NCBI RefSeq assembly: GCF_028747785.1
Contig: NZ_CP118158.1
Span: 3,720,001-3,784,000 of the forward strand
DNA from: Halosimplex aquaticum
Lineage (GTDB): Archaea > Halobacteriota > Halobacteria > Halobacteriales > Haloarculaceae
Direction: 5' to 3'
Length of the DNA: 64,000 nt
This document shows positions 26,498-34,949 of this stretch, one piece after another. Within the stretch, counting starts at the first letter, position 1; each line of letters opens with the position of its first letter. The notes beneath the pieces are model-generated. The model did no database searches, was not told where the DNA came from, and saw only the letters and a program-made list of their open reading frames with translations. The position numbers and the translations under genes were made by a program.

Positions 26498-27652
26498 ATG
26501 TCCAACGCATTCACGATCAGCGACGAACAGCAAGACTACTCGCAATACGACCTGAACGCGAATCCGTTCCCGTACAGTCCGGTTCCGGACGAGAATCCCG
26601 ATATCTACTGCGGGCAGCAACACGTCTCCGATAAGATCAGTTCGACGGTGTCGTCGATGCTCGCCACTGGGAAGTCCAAGCACCTCGTGGTGACGGGGAA
26701 GTACGGAAACGGGAAGTCTCACACGCTCAAATACACCCGTTCCCTGCTACGAGACCGGGAAGAGGTCGTCGTCGGATACGTGGCACAGCCCGGCGAAGGG
26801 TTTCTCGACATCTACCACGAGTTCGTGTACGATCTTGGTTTTAATCGGATCCAGGAGTTAGCCTACGAGTACCTCGCGTCGGTCGCCCGCGACATCACCG
26901 ACACCAATCCGATTGGCGCAAGCTCGATTGAGTCGCTCATCGACGAGGGCGATGTCCTGTTATCCGATATCGTTCCAGAAGCCATCCGGCGACTCAGCGA
27001 CGTCACCAAGTTCGCCGACTTCGCCAGGGCGGTCGTCCATATGGTCTACGAGGACACGAATCTCTACGCTTGGCAGTGGCTGACTGCGGAGGGGATCCGA
27101 TACGAACAGCGCAAGGAGATGGAGATCCACAGCGCCCTCGACGACGACACGATGGGAGTTCGGGCGTTCACTGCCTTCAAGAACATGCTGTTGGACCTCG
27201 GTTACACCGGCGTGTTCGTGTTCGTAGACGAATTCGAGAGCATCGCGCGACTCACCCCGAAGAACGAACAGGCGACGCTGAACAGCATCCGGCATTTGAT
27301 GGACCAGAACAGTTCCGGTCTTTGCATCTTGTTCGGTTGCGCTCCCGAAGTTTGGCAGGACGTTATGAGCGAATATCACGCTTTCAGCGAACGGATCGGC
27401 GAGGAGGTATCCCTACGCCCGTTAACCAGCGAACATCTCTACGAGTTGGTCGAGAACTACCTCGACAAGGAACGATCATCAACTGTCGAGAGTCGCATCC
27501 GGCCATTCACCGAGGAGAGTCTCGATTTGATTCTCCAGCGGTCACAGGGGAACGTACGTCAAGTCCTGGCTCTATGTAGTCGTATCTTGGACGATGCAGC
27601 GAACGAAAATCGCCAAGAAATTACCGTAGGTTTCGTAGAAGAGACGATTTAA
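26498..27652 (+). CDS. ORC/CDC6-like AAA ATPase of the modification locus
   Basis: 384 residues. The N-terminus NPFPYSPVPDENPDIYCGQ leads to Walker A GKYGNGKSH (about residues 66-74), with Walker B VFVFVDEFES near residue 245 and a sensor-type segment LCILFGCAPE. The C-terminal region ILQRSQGNVRQVLALC resembles the lid helix of ORC/CDC6-like and BrxD/DUF2791 ATPases. It lacks the recognisable winged-helix domain of true chromosomal Orc1/Cdc6, so I see it as an accessory ATPase rather than an initiator. It is coupled to the two genes before it. It may load or position the transglycosylases on DNA, or serve replication of the island; neither is shown. Confidence 0.72.
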   Translation: MSNAFTISDEQQDYSQYDLNANPFPYSPVPDENPDIYCGQQHVSDKISSTVSSMLATGKSKHLVVTGKYGNGKSHTLKYTRSLLRDREEVVVGYVAQPGEGFLDIYHEFVYDLGFNRIQELAYEYLASVARDITDTNPIGASSIESLIDEGDVLLSDIVPEAIRRLSDVTKFADFARAVVHMVYEDTNLYAWQWLTAEGIRYEQRKEMEIHSALDDDTMGVRAFTAFKNMLLDLGYTGVFVFVDEFESIARLTPKNEQATLNSIRHLMDQNSSGLCILFGCAPEVWQDVMSEYHAFSERIGEEVSLRPLTSEHLYELVENYLDKERSSTVESRIRPFTEESLDLILQRSQGNVRQVLALCSRILDDAANENRQEITVGFVEETI

Positions 27653-27693
27653 CCTCCAAAAGCGAGAAGACTCCAAGCAGATGGCTGATCAGA

Positions 27694-28497
27694 TCAGGGG
27701 CGTTGATAGAAGGTAAACTCCGTCGCGTAGCCCTTCTGTGCAGCTGCCGAAATGAGATCTGCACACTCAGGACAGAGGGAAAGATCGGTTTCGAGGCTTC
27801 GCTCGTCGATATGGACGACACGTTCACAGTCGTCATTGAGGAGTGCTCCACACTTTTGACAGCCCCCTGGATCAATCCATTCATCGTAGAGATCCATCGT
27901 TACCCCCTGCGCCATCACTAACGAGGAGAAGTAGCGTGGGGGGTACAACTGCTCCCAATCGATGACGTGATTCAGTTTATCCCCTGGGAAACGCTCGGCG
28001 GATTGTTTTAGTACAGTTTCACGATCGGTGAACCCGATCACCCGTCCGATTCCCTCCTGAATCCGGAGATGGACAAGAAGAAACCAATCGGCGGCAGGAA
28101 CGTCAGTTGAGACGACCAATCGGGGTCGGGGGTAGTCCGTTCCCGTCGCCTTTGTGTCGATCGTGTAATCCCCTATCTGATGATCGTATCCGGAGTCCCC
28201 ATCTGCGTATACTTCCTCGTCCACATCAAGCCCGAGTAGACTCCCTGCCACAAGTTCCCCGGTATGACCAACCTCATGGGCTTCTGTCCGGCCACGCGTT
28301 CCGTACAGCTCTCCGCTATCCTTTTTGCTACCATCGCGCCGCTGCGCCATTTGCTGCGACTTGTTGCCGATCCCCTGGAACGGAGCCTGTGGGACCGCTG
28401 CATCCAGAGGCATCTCAGGCAATTCCTCGACGGGAACATCTGCTGCCGATACAGGGGGCTCAGGAAGCCGCGAATCTGATTCTGTAAGTGTGTGCAT
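27694..28497 (-). CDS. PD-(D/E)XK endonuclease-like protein with zinc ribbon
   Basis: 267 residues from the ATG at 28497 (MHTLTESDSR). A Pro-rich N-terminal tail is followed by a restriction-endonuclease-like core: HTGELVAGSLLGLDVDEE, then GYDHQIGDYTIDTKATG, where the Asp and the D-x-K give the PD-(D/E)XK active site. Near residues 200-245 there is a zinc ribbon, CQKCGALL and LCPECADLI. It is convergent with the ATPase gene, ending 41 bp from it. A small nuclease in a modification locus is a good candidate restriction effector that cleaves DNA lacking 7-deazaguanine, but the sequence alone does not show specificity. Confidence 0.68.
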   Translation of the reverse strand: MHTLTESDSRLPEPPVSAADVPVEELPEMPLDAAVPQAPFQGIGNKSQQMAQRRDGSKKDSGELYGTRGRTEAHEVGHTGELVAGSLLGLDVDEEVYADGDSGYDHQIGDYTIDTKATGTDYPRPRLVVSTDVPAADWFLLVHLRIQEGIGRVIGFTDRETVLKQSAERFPGDKLNHVIDWEQLYPPRYFSSLVMAQGVTMDLYDEWIDPGGCQKCGALLNDDCERVVHIDERSLETDLSLCPECADLISAAAQKGYATEFTFYQRP

Positions 28498-28542
28498 CGT
28501 AATTACTGCGACCGACAGCAGCCGCCTCTTGGGCAAGCTACT

Positions 28543-28582
28543 CTGCGCGGTCGCGCCAGTTCGTACCGAGGCGACCGCGCAG
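28543..28582. repeat. 12-bp perfect inverted repeat upstream of the nuclease gene
   Basis: CTGCGCGGTCGC at 28543-28554 is repeated inverted as GCGACCGCGCAG at 28571-28582, with a 16-base loop. It lies 46-85 bp upstream of the nuclease start at 28497. It is unusually GC-rich for this stretch. It could be an operator, an RNA hairpin in the leader, or a relic recombination site. Confidence 0.6.
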
Positions 28583-29790
28583 CGACAACTGTGGAGAGAG
28601 AATTCTCAGCAATCCTACTCCGTCGAATCACGAGAATAGAAGTCCCGGAGTTGTATACACTGCGCGTAGTCAAACCGGTACTCCCGCTCGCCTTCGTCCA
28701 CCACCTATAGCGCTAAGCACTCTCACTCACCCACACCCATCTGCCACTCCCCACCACACTTGGGCACTGGCATACATCGTAACGCGGCCGGAAGGTGCTT
28801 AATTCGATACGGCACTCCCACTGACTACCTACCCAAGCCACCCCTCACACCGTCCGCGCACCACGCACCAGTCGCCCCATGTCTATCTGCACTCCATCCC
28901 ACCCAAACACCATCATAAATATGACACAACACGCCCGCACCCACGCTATTCCACCCGCGAACCAACGACCCCTGTACGTCAAGTCACACCACTCCCAGCG
29001 CCCCATGTACCCGCCTACCTCACGGCCCACGGGACTCTATAACAGACAAGTACCCAGCATCTGATCTCCCGCACTACTTGCCCACCGGATCCTCTATCAG
29101 GGTCCCTCAAGAGGATCCCCTCGTCTCCTTCACTGGCCGGCAGAAGCCTCCGGAGGTCTGCCACCGCAAATCGGGAGAGTTCCGGCTCGACCCTCCGGAA
29201 GCGCACCCGGGTCCCCACGCACATACCTCTCAACAACGCGACGCAAAACTCGGACCCACCAACGGGCAGGCCACACAGCCTGCTCGCATATGGTCTGAGT
29301 TTGATGCCAAAGCTACTCCGCACCCCCACTTCTATTAGAGCGCCCCCTCGCGGGGCGCGCCACACACAAGAGGTGTGCCCGCTCCCGCTCACGGATGCCC
29401 AACCAGCCACGCTGGTTCACATCAACACTCGTATGCAACTCAAGACCAACCCACCAAGGCCGACTGCCGCCACAAGTCCGCCCTCCAGGCGCAGCCCCTC
29501 CACAATGAGTCCCTCCAATGGGACCAACACACGTGCACCTTCCTCTTTCTGCGGACGCTCACGGCAGGTACACGCCGGGGGTGAAGGGGTGTTCACAGAC
29601 TCAAAACTCTTTAGAGACTCTATAAGACTCTCAGAATAATCAGAATTCCGCCACTCGCCCATTTCATCCGCTATGAAAGGAATAAATCGCTTTAGACGCC
29701 CTGTTCTGCCATCTGAACCCGTAACTAATTGTTGATATCAATAGTCTGATTGCAACAGAAGGAATGTTACTTCAAAAAGAAATGATAGAC

Positions 29791-30444
29791 CTATAGTGTG
29801 ACTATAGGACAGGAGTAGAGGCGGTGAGAGCGGCGAATGGAGGCCATTCATAGGACGGGTATCTCTCTGATAGCTGATGTTAGCGCGATTATCGTGGAGT
29901 GGCGTTTAAGACGCTCTACTGGCGGGTTTGGCTACATAAACAATCCATCATCAAACTATAGTCTCACTATAGACCCCTGCTTCTCAGAGGGTAGAGCGTT
30001 TCATCCTGGAGAATTCAGAAGGGCATTTTTGATGGTTCTATGAGTGGTTCTGTGCCCGCCTCGATCGGTGTGGTGAAGAGTTCATTCTACGCTCAATGAT
30101 TGACAGATTAATTAGTTCAAACTATAGTCCCACTATAGACCCCGTGTAGATGTAGGATATACGACCTGGTGAGGAGCATTCCAGACACCCGGATGTGAGT
30201 TTTCCCATACATGTTATAATAGTTACTGGAGACTGTATATTCCAGAACTCTATACATCAGAAAAAGTTCGCCATCCTATAGTGTGACTATAGGGCGGGTC
30301 CAAAATGCCATACTGCAAGCCGGTATAGACTACCCGAATTTACTCACTTTATTGAGTAGTATTGTAATGGATGAGCAGTTTTCTCGTGCCGCTCGGTGGG
30401 GGATTAGGCAATACGGCAGAATTGAGTTTCGCGGACGCTATAGT
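29791..30444. repeat. regularly spaced 17-bp palindromes CTATAGT-N3-ACTATAG
   Basis: Perfect dyads with 7-bp arms and a 3-base spacer occur at 29791-29807 (spacer GTG), 29956-29972 (CTC), 30122-30138 (CCC) and 30276-30292 (GTG). A half-site CTATAGTGAG lies at 30438-30447. Start-to-start distances are 165, 166, 154 and 162 bp. The intervening DNA shows no obvious repetition, so this is not a simple tandem duplication. Copies two and three share CAAA before and ACCCC after the dyad. They look like sites for one dimeric protein, as in an iteron-type origin or an operator array. Confidence 0.82.
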
Positions 30445-30970
30445 GAGAATTCGGCCGAATCAAGAAGATAGGGTTGACTCATGATCTGACCGGCAGATAG
30501 TTTATGCAAACTGAGGAGTTCTGTGTGATTTGGCGTGGGTGTGGACCACAGGAACGATCGAGACAGCATTCTACCCACGAGGACTGGGTGATTCATTCAA
30601 ACGGAGAATACTCACGAATTGCCGGATGGACGAAGCTGAATGAATTGCCAGAGTCTGCTATGTTTTCTTTCGAGAAGGTGCTCAGAGGAGTCACTCTGAC
30701 CTCCTTGACCGGGAGATGTATCACATTGCATATGCTGGATGGGAGGGAACGGTGGGAGCGTATTTGGTTGAGACAAGCATTTCCATCAGGTGCGGATTCC
30801 CGATTGAATGATTGAGAGAAAAGCATGGCTGCCAATATAGTAAGTGGGAGAAATGAAGTTGGTTTGTCGGCTGAACTATTGCAGACTGTAGAGTGGGACG
30901 AGAGTGATCTGTAGGCCACAGTGAGATTGTTCCACACATAATTGGCGTGTGCAGTAACGGCACTTGAGAG

Positions 30971-30995
30971 AAAAATCAGTGCCTACAGAGGCACT
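30971..30995 (-). terminator. hairpin plus T-run downstream of the PriL-like gene
   Basis: On the minus strand AGTGCCT-CTGT-AGGCACT forms a 7-bp stem with a 4-base loop and is followed after two bases by five T. It lies about 115 bp beyond the stop of the minus-strand PriL-like gene. Archaeal terminators are mainly T-rich, so the T-run may matter more than the stem. Confidence 0.4.
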
Positions 30996-31109
30996 AAATC
31001 AGAAGTGGTGGTTAGTGCTGAATGAATGATGTTGTGACTAGCGAAAGAATCCCTGGTGACTGTGCGTTATTACTTACGTTCGATGAGAAAAAGGCCGTTG
31101 CGTTAATTC

Positions 31110-32717
31110 TCAATCGGAGTTCCGGACAGTGGAGCGGTCGTTGTCAGGGATGCGGTCGTAGACCGCATCTTTGAACGGGAGGCTGCGGTAGATCGAATAG
31201 TCACAGTTCTCCAGACCGATGCAGAACTGGGAGAAGTTCTGGTTGTCATTGTGGCAGCCCACCGGGAGTGGTTTCTCGTTTGTGCCCGATATGGTGCGAC
31301 GCTTCTCATAACGAGCTTGATACCGGCTTGTCTCTTCGTCGAACCACGGGTACTGCCGGAAGTAATCGACAACATCATCGACCTCGAATCCATTGTCGAG
31401 GCTGAAGATGATGCGAACGTAACTGTAGAGCACCCATCGAACTGGCTTACCTTCCTGTAAGAAATGGTGGATATTCTCCATACACGGGAGCTCATGGATG
31501 TCTTCAATTTCCGAGACGTTCACCTTCTTCGCGTGCTCCCAAGGAGAGTATTCGAGAATGTAGCGATTGTATTTCCCCCTCTGGATCTCAACATGCCGGT
31601 GGTCGTCGTATTTTCGTAAGAAGTTTGATACAGCCCGAGCTGTATCGAACTCACTCACATTATCCTGTTCGTACGACTTGATGTCATTGTCTACGTCATC
31701 TTCGTCCGCGCCAGGTTCCTGCTCAATGAACCATTCAATCGCGTCGAAGATATCTCCCGCTTTGATGGGTTCATCGAGTTTTGCGACTTCATTTGGCGCT
31801 TTATCGACGGCCTTGAGAACGACGCGGAGCCGTTCGGGGTACCGGCGTTCGGCGAATAATTTCTGCGTTTGATTCGCCTCAAGAAGCTTCTTGATTTTCG
31901 CGTGCACGTCCTCCGCGTAGTTCACGATTGTCGTCTCGTTCTCGTCAGTGAGCGTGTTCTCAAACGTCTGTTCCAGTTTGTTCACCACGGATTCTCGCCC
32001 ATCTATCAAGTGCTTCTTGAACGCGGTCTCGAAGCCAGTTGTCGGAATGTAGACACAGTTGTTATCGACCTTCACCTGTAACTCTCCGTCCACAGGGTCA
32101 CCCTCCCGAACTAGACAATTCTGGTTTGCGTGGACCAATGGCACCTCATAATACAGCCCACTCCCCGCGTCTTCTAACTGCGTAATTCCTGTGACTGGAC
32201 GCCCCGGAGGTGGTCCCCGCGCATCCGGATTTCCGTTTCGTCCGTATACTGCTTCACCAGCAATCACCTGGATGTTCCCATCCGGATGCTCGAAGTTATT
32301 AATCGCTGCAAATACATGGTACGCGAATACGTCTTGGAGATAGTGATGCAGTGTGATGCGGTGGCTGCGCTCTTGCAACTGCTCGTTCTTCTGGATCATC
32401 AACGACCCCATCGACAGCATCACGGCCAACCGTCCAGGACACTCAACAGGCACCCATGGGTCACTAACTACGTCAGCCTGCTTCGGCTTCTTGATTGCCT
32501 CCAATACGAATCGCTGCACTTCATCGAGCATCTGTTTCTCATTCCGGACGCCTTGCTCTCGCCACGTATCGTACCCTCGCTGGAAAAGATCCACCAACGC
32601 GAAATCACCGTATCCCGACGGCTCAAGCAGCACACGCCACGCATCAAGAACGTTGGTTCGCGGCGTGACACGCCTCGATCGCTTTCCATCGTTGTCTCGA
32701 TTTGACTGGGAACTCAT
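31110..32717 (-). CDS. diverged DNA primase large subunit-like protein (PriL-like Fe-S domain)
   Basis: 535 residues. The last 130 residues follow the PriL iron-sulfur domain: ELPCMENIHHFL, then VRWVLYSYVRIIFSLDNGF, YPWFDEETSRYQ, PVGCHNDN, FCIGL and ENCDY. This supplies four cysteines in the order and spacing type that hold the 4Fe-4S cluster of archaeal/eukaryotic primase large subunits. The N-terminal 400 residues are not recognised and lack a visible primase catalytic domain; one stretch is Pro/Gly-rich (RGPPPGRPVTG). It is longer than chromosomal PriL (about 350-400 residues). It probably serves replication of the integrated element near the adjacent palindrome region. The C-terminal assignment is by motif pattern. 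Confidence 0.66.
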   Translation of the reverse strand: MSSQSNRDNDGKRSRRVTPRTNVLDAWRVLLEPSGYGDFALVDLFQRGYDTWREQGVRNEKQMLDEVQRFVLEAIKKPKQADVVSDPWVPVECPGRLAVMLSMGSLMIQKNEQLQERSHRITLHHYLQDVFAYHVFAAINNFEHPDGNIQVIAGEAVYGRNGNPDARGPPPGRPVTGITQLEDAGSGLYYEVPLVHANQNCLVREGDPVDGELQVKVDNNCVYIPTTGFETAFKKHLIDGRESVVNKLEQTFENTLTDENETTIVNYAEDVHAKIKKLLEANQTQKLFAERRYPERLRVVLKAVDKAPNEVAKLDEPIKAGDIFDAIEWFIEQEPGADEDDVDNDIKSYEQDNVSEFDTARAVSNFLRKYDDHRHVEIQRGKYNRYILEYSPWEHAKKVNVSEIEDIHELPCMENIHHFLQEGKPVRWVLYSYVRIIFSLDNGFEVDDVVDYFRQYPWFDEETSRYQARYEKRRTISGTNEKPLPVGCHNDNQNFSQFCIGLENCDYSIYRSLPFKDAVYDRIPDNDRSTVRNSD

Positions 32718-33400
32718 TGTTGGTTCACGTTGGTGTCTGGCGGCCGACGGAGTGACCTGAATTCAAGTATACTACTGTTGTAATCCCATCTTGTGTCCTT
32801 AGCCTCTTAAGACTCAGTCCCCTGTTCGTTCCGTGCGGCGAGGTCAAACGCGTCTATTTTGGTGATTTCTCGGCAGACAGTATGGCATGCCCACGCCACG
32901 TCGTCGGAGTTGGAGTCGCTGATTGATCCCCTTCCGGAGAATACTATATCTCCGGGAGTTCGACCGCAAACAGGCGCTGGACCTCGGTTCCAAATTCACG
33001 ATTTGCTCACGGACGTATCGTGGGAGGAGGAACCACCATCGATGGATCCTGAGAAGGTTAGCGAGGACAATACATCGAGAAGCTAGTCGAGGGCTGTTTC
33101 TCGAGGTGCACAATATACTCGACTGGTCTTTCTCATCACAGTACGAACCGTGTAAATATTGTGCATCTAACATTTCCTAAGTAGGCTCAACGGGAGACTA
33201 CTTGGTTGCTCGTTGCCCCACAAGGGCTTCGAGATTCCATTAGTCTCTCGTGGTCGGGTTTTCTCGATTGCCCCGGGGGCAAGTATCCGCCATTTTATGT
33301 ATCTGGACTCCCTTAGGATTGGTTGTCACGGTAGGCAATCGAGGAAGGCCGGGGTTTGAGGGAGCTAGAACCGCCAGAAAGCGGCGACCTCTGTTCTAGG
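32718..33400. other. gene-free stretch before the tRNA fragment, with gene remnant and hairpins
   Basis: No intact gene seen. A 75-codon plus-strand frame at 32859-33086 (SSELESLIDPLPE, then DLLTDVSWEEEPP) has haloarchaeal-like acidic composition but no recognisable family and may be a remnant. TGCACAATAT at 33107-33116 recurs inverted at 33156-33165. CTAGAAC at 33365-33371 pairs with GTTCTAG at 33393-33399, enclosing CCGC/GCGG, immediately before the tRNA fragment. The paired structure at the island edge could be part of the recombination site or a small RNA. Confidence 0.4.
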
Positions 33401-33442
33401 CCTCTCACGGCAAGGACCAGGGTTCGAATCCCTGACGGAGCA
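33401..33442 (+). other. 3' fragment of tRNA-Glu(CUC), likely attachment site (right end of the island)
   Basis: The anticodon loop CTCTCAC (33402-33408, anticodon CTC), a T-arm CAGGG-TTCGAAT-CCCTG and the acceptor 3' strand ACGGAGC plus discriminator A are present and end at 33442. The 5' acceptor strand, D-arm and a pairing anticodon stem are missing upstream, so it is not a functional gene. Sequence composition changes from the accessory type to GC-rich core exactly here. Integrases that target tRNA 3' ends leave such a fragment at the far end and restore the intact tRNA at the near end. The intact gene should therefore lie left of the window. Confidence 0.75.
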
Positions 33443-33563
33443 TTCCCGTTCCATTCCTGCGATACACGGTCGTCGATCACAGTCGAGCCATAGCTGAGAG
33501 GATTTCGGGTCCGCCTGTTGCCACTCTCCGAAACTTCATGTGGTGAGCCGCGTATCCCCGACC

Positions 33564-34832
33564 ATGGTCAGCGCGGCGTCGCTGTCGGAACCGCAGGTCC
33601 TCGCACACACCAAGCGGCGTCTGTTCCCCGACGACGGTGAGCCGAACGCGTACGCCGTCGCCGACACCCAGTTCGCGATGGACGAGTGGCTCCACGACCA
33701 GCCGATCCCTGCGGAGATCCGCGACCGGCTCGCGCCGTTCAATCACGTCCGCGTCGGTTCGGGGTATCCCGATCTCGTCGGCGTCCGGTCGCTCGATCCC
33801 GAGTTCCTCGCGGTCGAGCGATTCGGCGACCAGCCACCGCTCGTCGCGATCGAGGCGAAGGGATACAGGGAGCGGGGCGGCGTCGACGTCGAGCGCGGCG
33901 TCGTCCAGGCGTACGATCGACTCCACGAGGCGAACGCCGCCTACGTCGCAGCACCGATCGAATCCGTCTCTCAGTCTTCCCGGTCGCTCGCACGAGAACT
34001 CAACGTGGGCGTCCTCGGCGTCGACGCGGAGGGGGCGGTCACTCCGCTCGAAGTCCCCCGCGTCGTCGGGAACCGGACGTCCGACGAGGCGACCGCGATC
34101 CGGTTCCAGGCGACCGCGCAGGGCGTCGCGGACAAGTCGTTCGGGCTGAACCACCCGAAGAACTACCTCGGGTTTCCGCTCGCGCTGTATCACCCCGACG
34201 AGACGGAGCGCGTGCTCGCCGAGCGGGTCGTCGGTGCGGTCGACAGCGCTCGGGCGGGCGCGGCGTTTCTCGGACTCGTGAGCGAAGCGCCGAACCGGCC
34301 GGACCTCACATCGCTCGGCGAGGAGGTCGTACGGTTCGCGCTCGACCGTCACGGGTCGGTCGACGCCGCGTTAGACGAGTTCGCGGAGTGGCGCGGGTCG
34401 CCGAAGCGATTCTGCGACCTGGCGCCCCACTGGGGAACGATGGCGCGCCGGGTCGTGTGGTCGTACCCCGCGACGCAGCTCCTCGTCGAGGAACTACAGA
34501 CGATGTACGACGACGGCATCGCCGATCCCACGCTCGTCGACCTCGTCGAGTGGATGCACGTGAACCATCCCACGTTCACCGTCGAACTGTTCCTCCGCGG
34601 GACCGACGACGCCCGCAGTCGAGCGTTAGACGGGGACGGTGGCCTGCGAGTCGACGAACTCGGGGACGGGAACCTCTATCACTCTCCGACGGTCTTCCAG
34701 TTGAAGGCGATGCTCTATCACGCCGGGATCCTCGCCGCCCGCGGCGCGGAACCGGATCGCCTCGACCCGGAGACCGACTCGTGGGCGCTTCGCGATCCGC
34801 TTGGTTCGAGCGTCCGCGGCGGCGACCCCTGA
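33564..34832 (+). CDS. conserved haloarchaeal protein with PD-(D/E)XK-like nuclease core
   Basis: 422 residues from the ATG at 33564 (MVSAASLSEPQ); an upstream in-frame start at 33540 would add eight residues. The N-terminal half has SGYPDLVGVRS followed by PPLVAIEAKGYRERGG, an Asp and E-x-K arrangement typical of restriction-endonuclease-like folds, then GVVQAYDRLHEANAAYVAAP. The C-terminal half is helical and unrecognised. It is the first gene right of the attachment-site fragment and has core-like base composition. Function unknown; it may be a nuclease or a structural relative. Confidence 0.7.
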   Translation: MVSAASLSEPQVLAHTKRRLFPDDGEPNAYAVADTQFAMDEWLHDQPIPAEIRDRLAPFNHVRVGSGYPDLVGVRSLDPEFLAVERFGDQPPLVAIEAKGYRERGGVDVERGVVQAYDRLHEANAAYVAAPIESVSQSSRSLARELNVGVLGVDAEGAVTPLEVPRVVGNRTSDEATAIRFQATAQGVADKSFGLNHPKNYLGFPLALYHPDETERVLAERVVGAVDSARAGAAFLGLVSEAPNRPDLTSLGEEVVRFALDRHGSVDAALDEFAEWRGSPKRFCDLAPHWGTMARRVVWSYPATQLLVEELQTMYDDGIADPTLVDLVEWMHVNHPTFTVELFLRGTDDARSRALDGDGGLRVDELGDGNLYHSPTVFQLKAMLYHAGILAARGAEPDRLDPETDSWALRDPLGSSVRGGDP

Positions 34833-34949
34833 CGGACGCCGCCGCGTTCGGAGACTCGCTCTGGTGGTTCCTGGCGGGGTCGCGCTGCGAGCGACCGCGT
34901 GGTCGGTTTCGGGAGTAGCCTTATTGCCGGCTGCCGCGCACGGGTGATA

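Larger units (their letters stand above)
28583..31109. other. 2.5-kb gene-free region with strand-composition switch, candidate replication origin of the element
   Basis: No open frame here has haloarchaeal codon use or an acidic product. From about 28.72 to 29.6 kb the plus strand is rich in C and A and poor in G. From about 29.7 to 31.08 kb it becomes AT-richer and G-rich relative to C. The switch coincides with a series of 17-bp palindromes (29791-30444). A GC hairpin GCGCCCC-CTCGC-GGGGCGC lies at 29340-29358. A PriL-like gene follows on the right and an ORC-like ATPase lies on the left. Composition switch, AT-richness, iterated dyads and a primase gene together fit a replication origin; that is inference. 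Confidence 0.45.

Noticed and set aside
26498..27652. Chromosomal Orc1/Cdc6 initiator
   Set aside because: It is translationally coupled to the transglycosylase unit, and no clear initiator winged-helix domain or origin recognition boxes next to the gene are visible.
28845..29410. Overlapping small frames on both strands at 28.8-29.4 kb
   Set aside because: They arise from the low-G strand composition; products are Pro/His/Thr-rich or their complement and unlike haloarchaeal proteins.
30504..30815. 103-codon plus-strand frame in the gene-poor region
   Set aside because: The product is not acidic, has no motif and lies in AT-rich DNA opposite another open frame; more likely chance.
33362..33442. 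Complete or intron-containing tRNA-Glu
   Set aside because: No GCTCCGT acceptor strand or D-arm is found upstream and the anticodon stem does not pair; only a 3' fragment remains.
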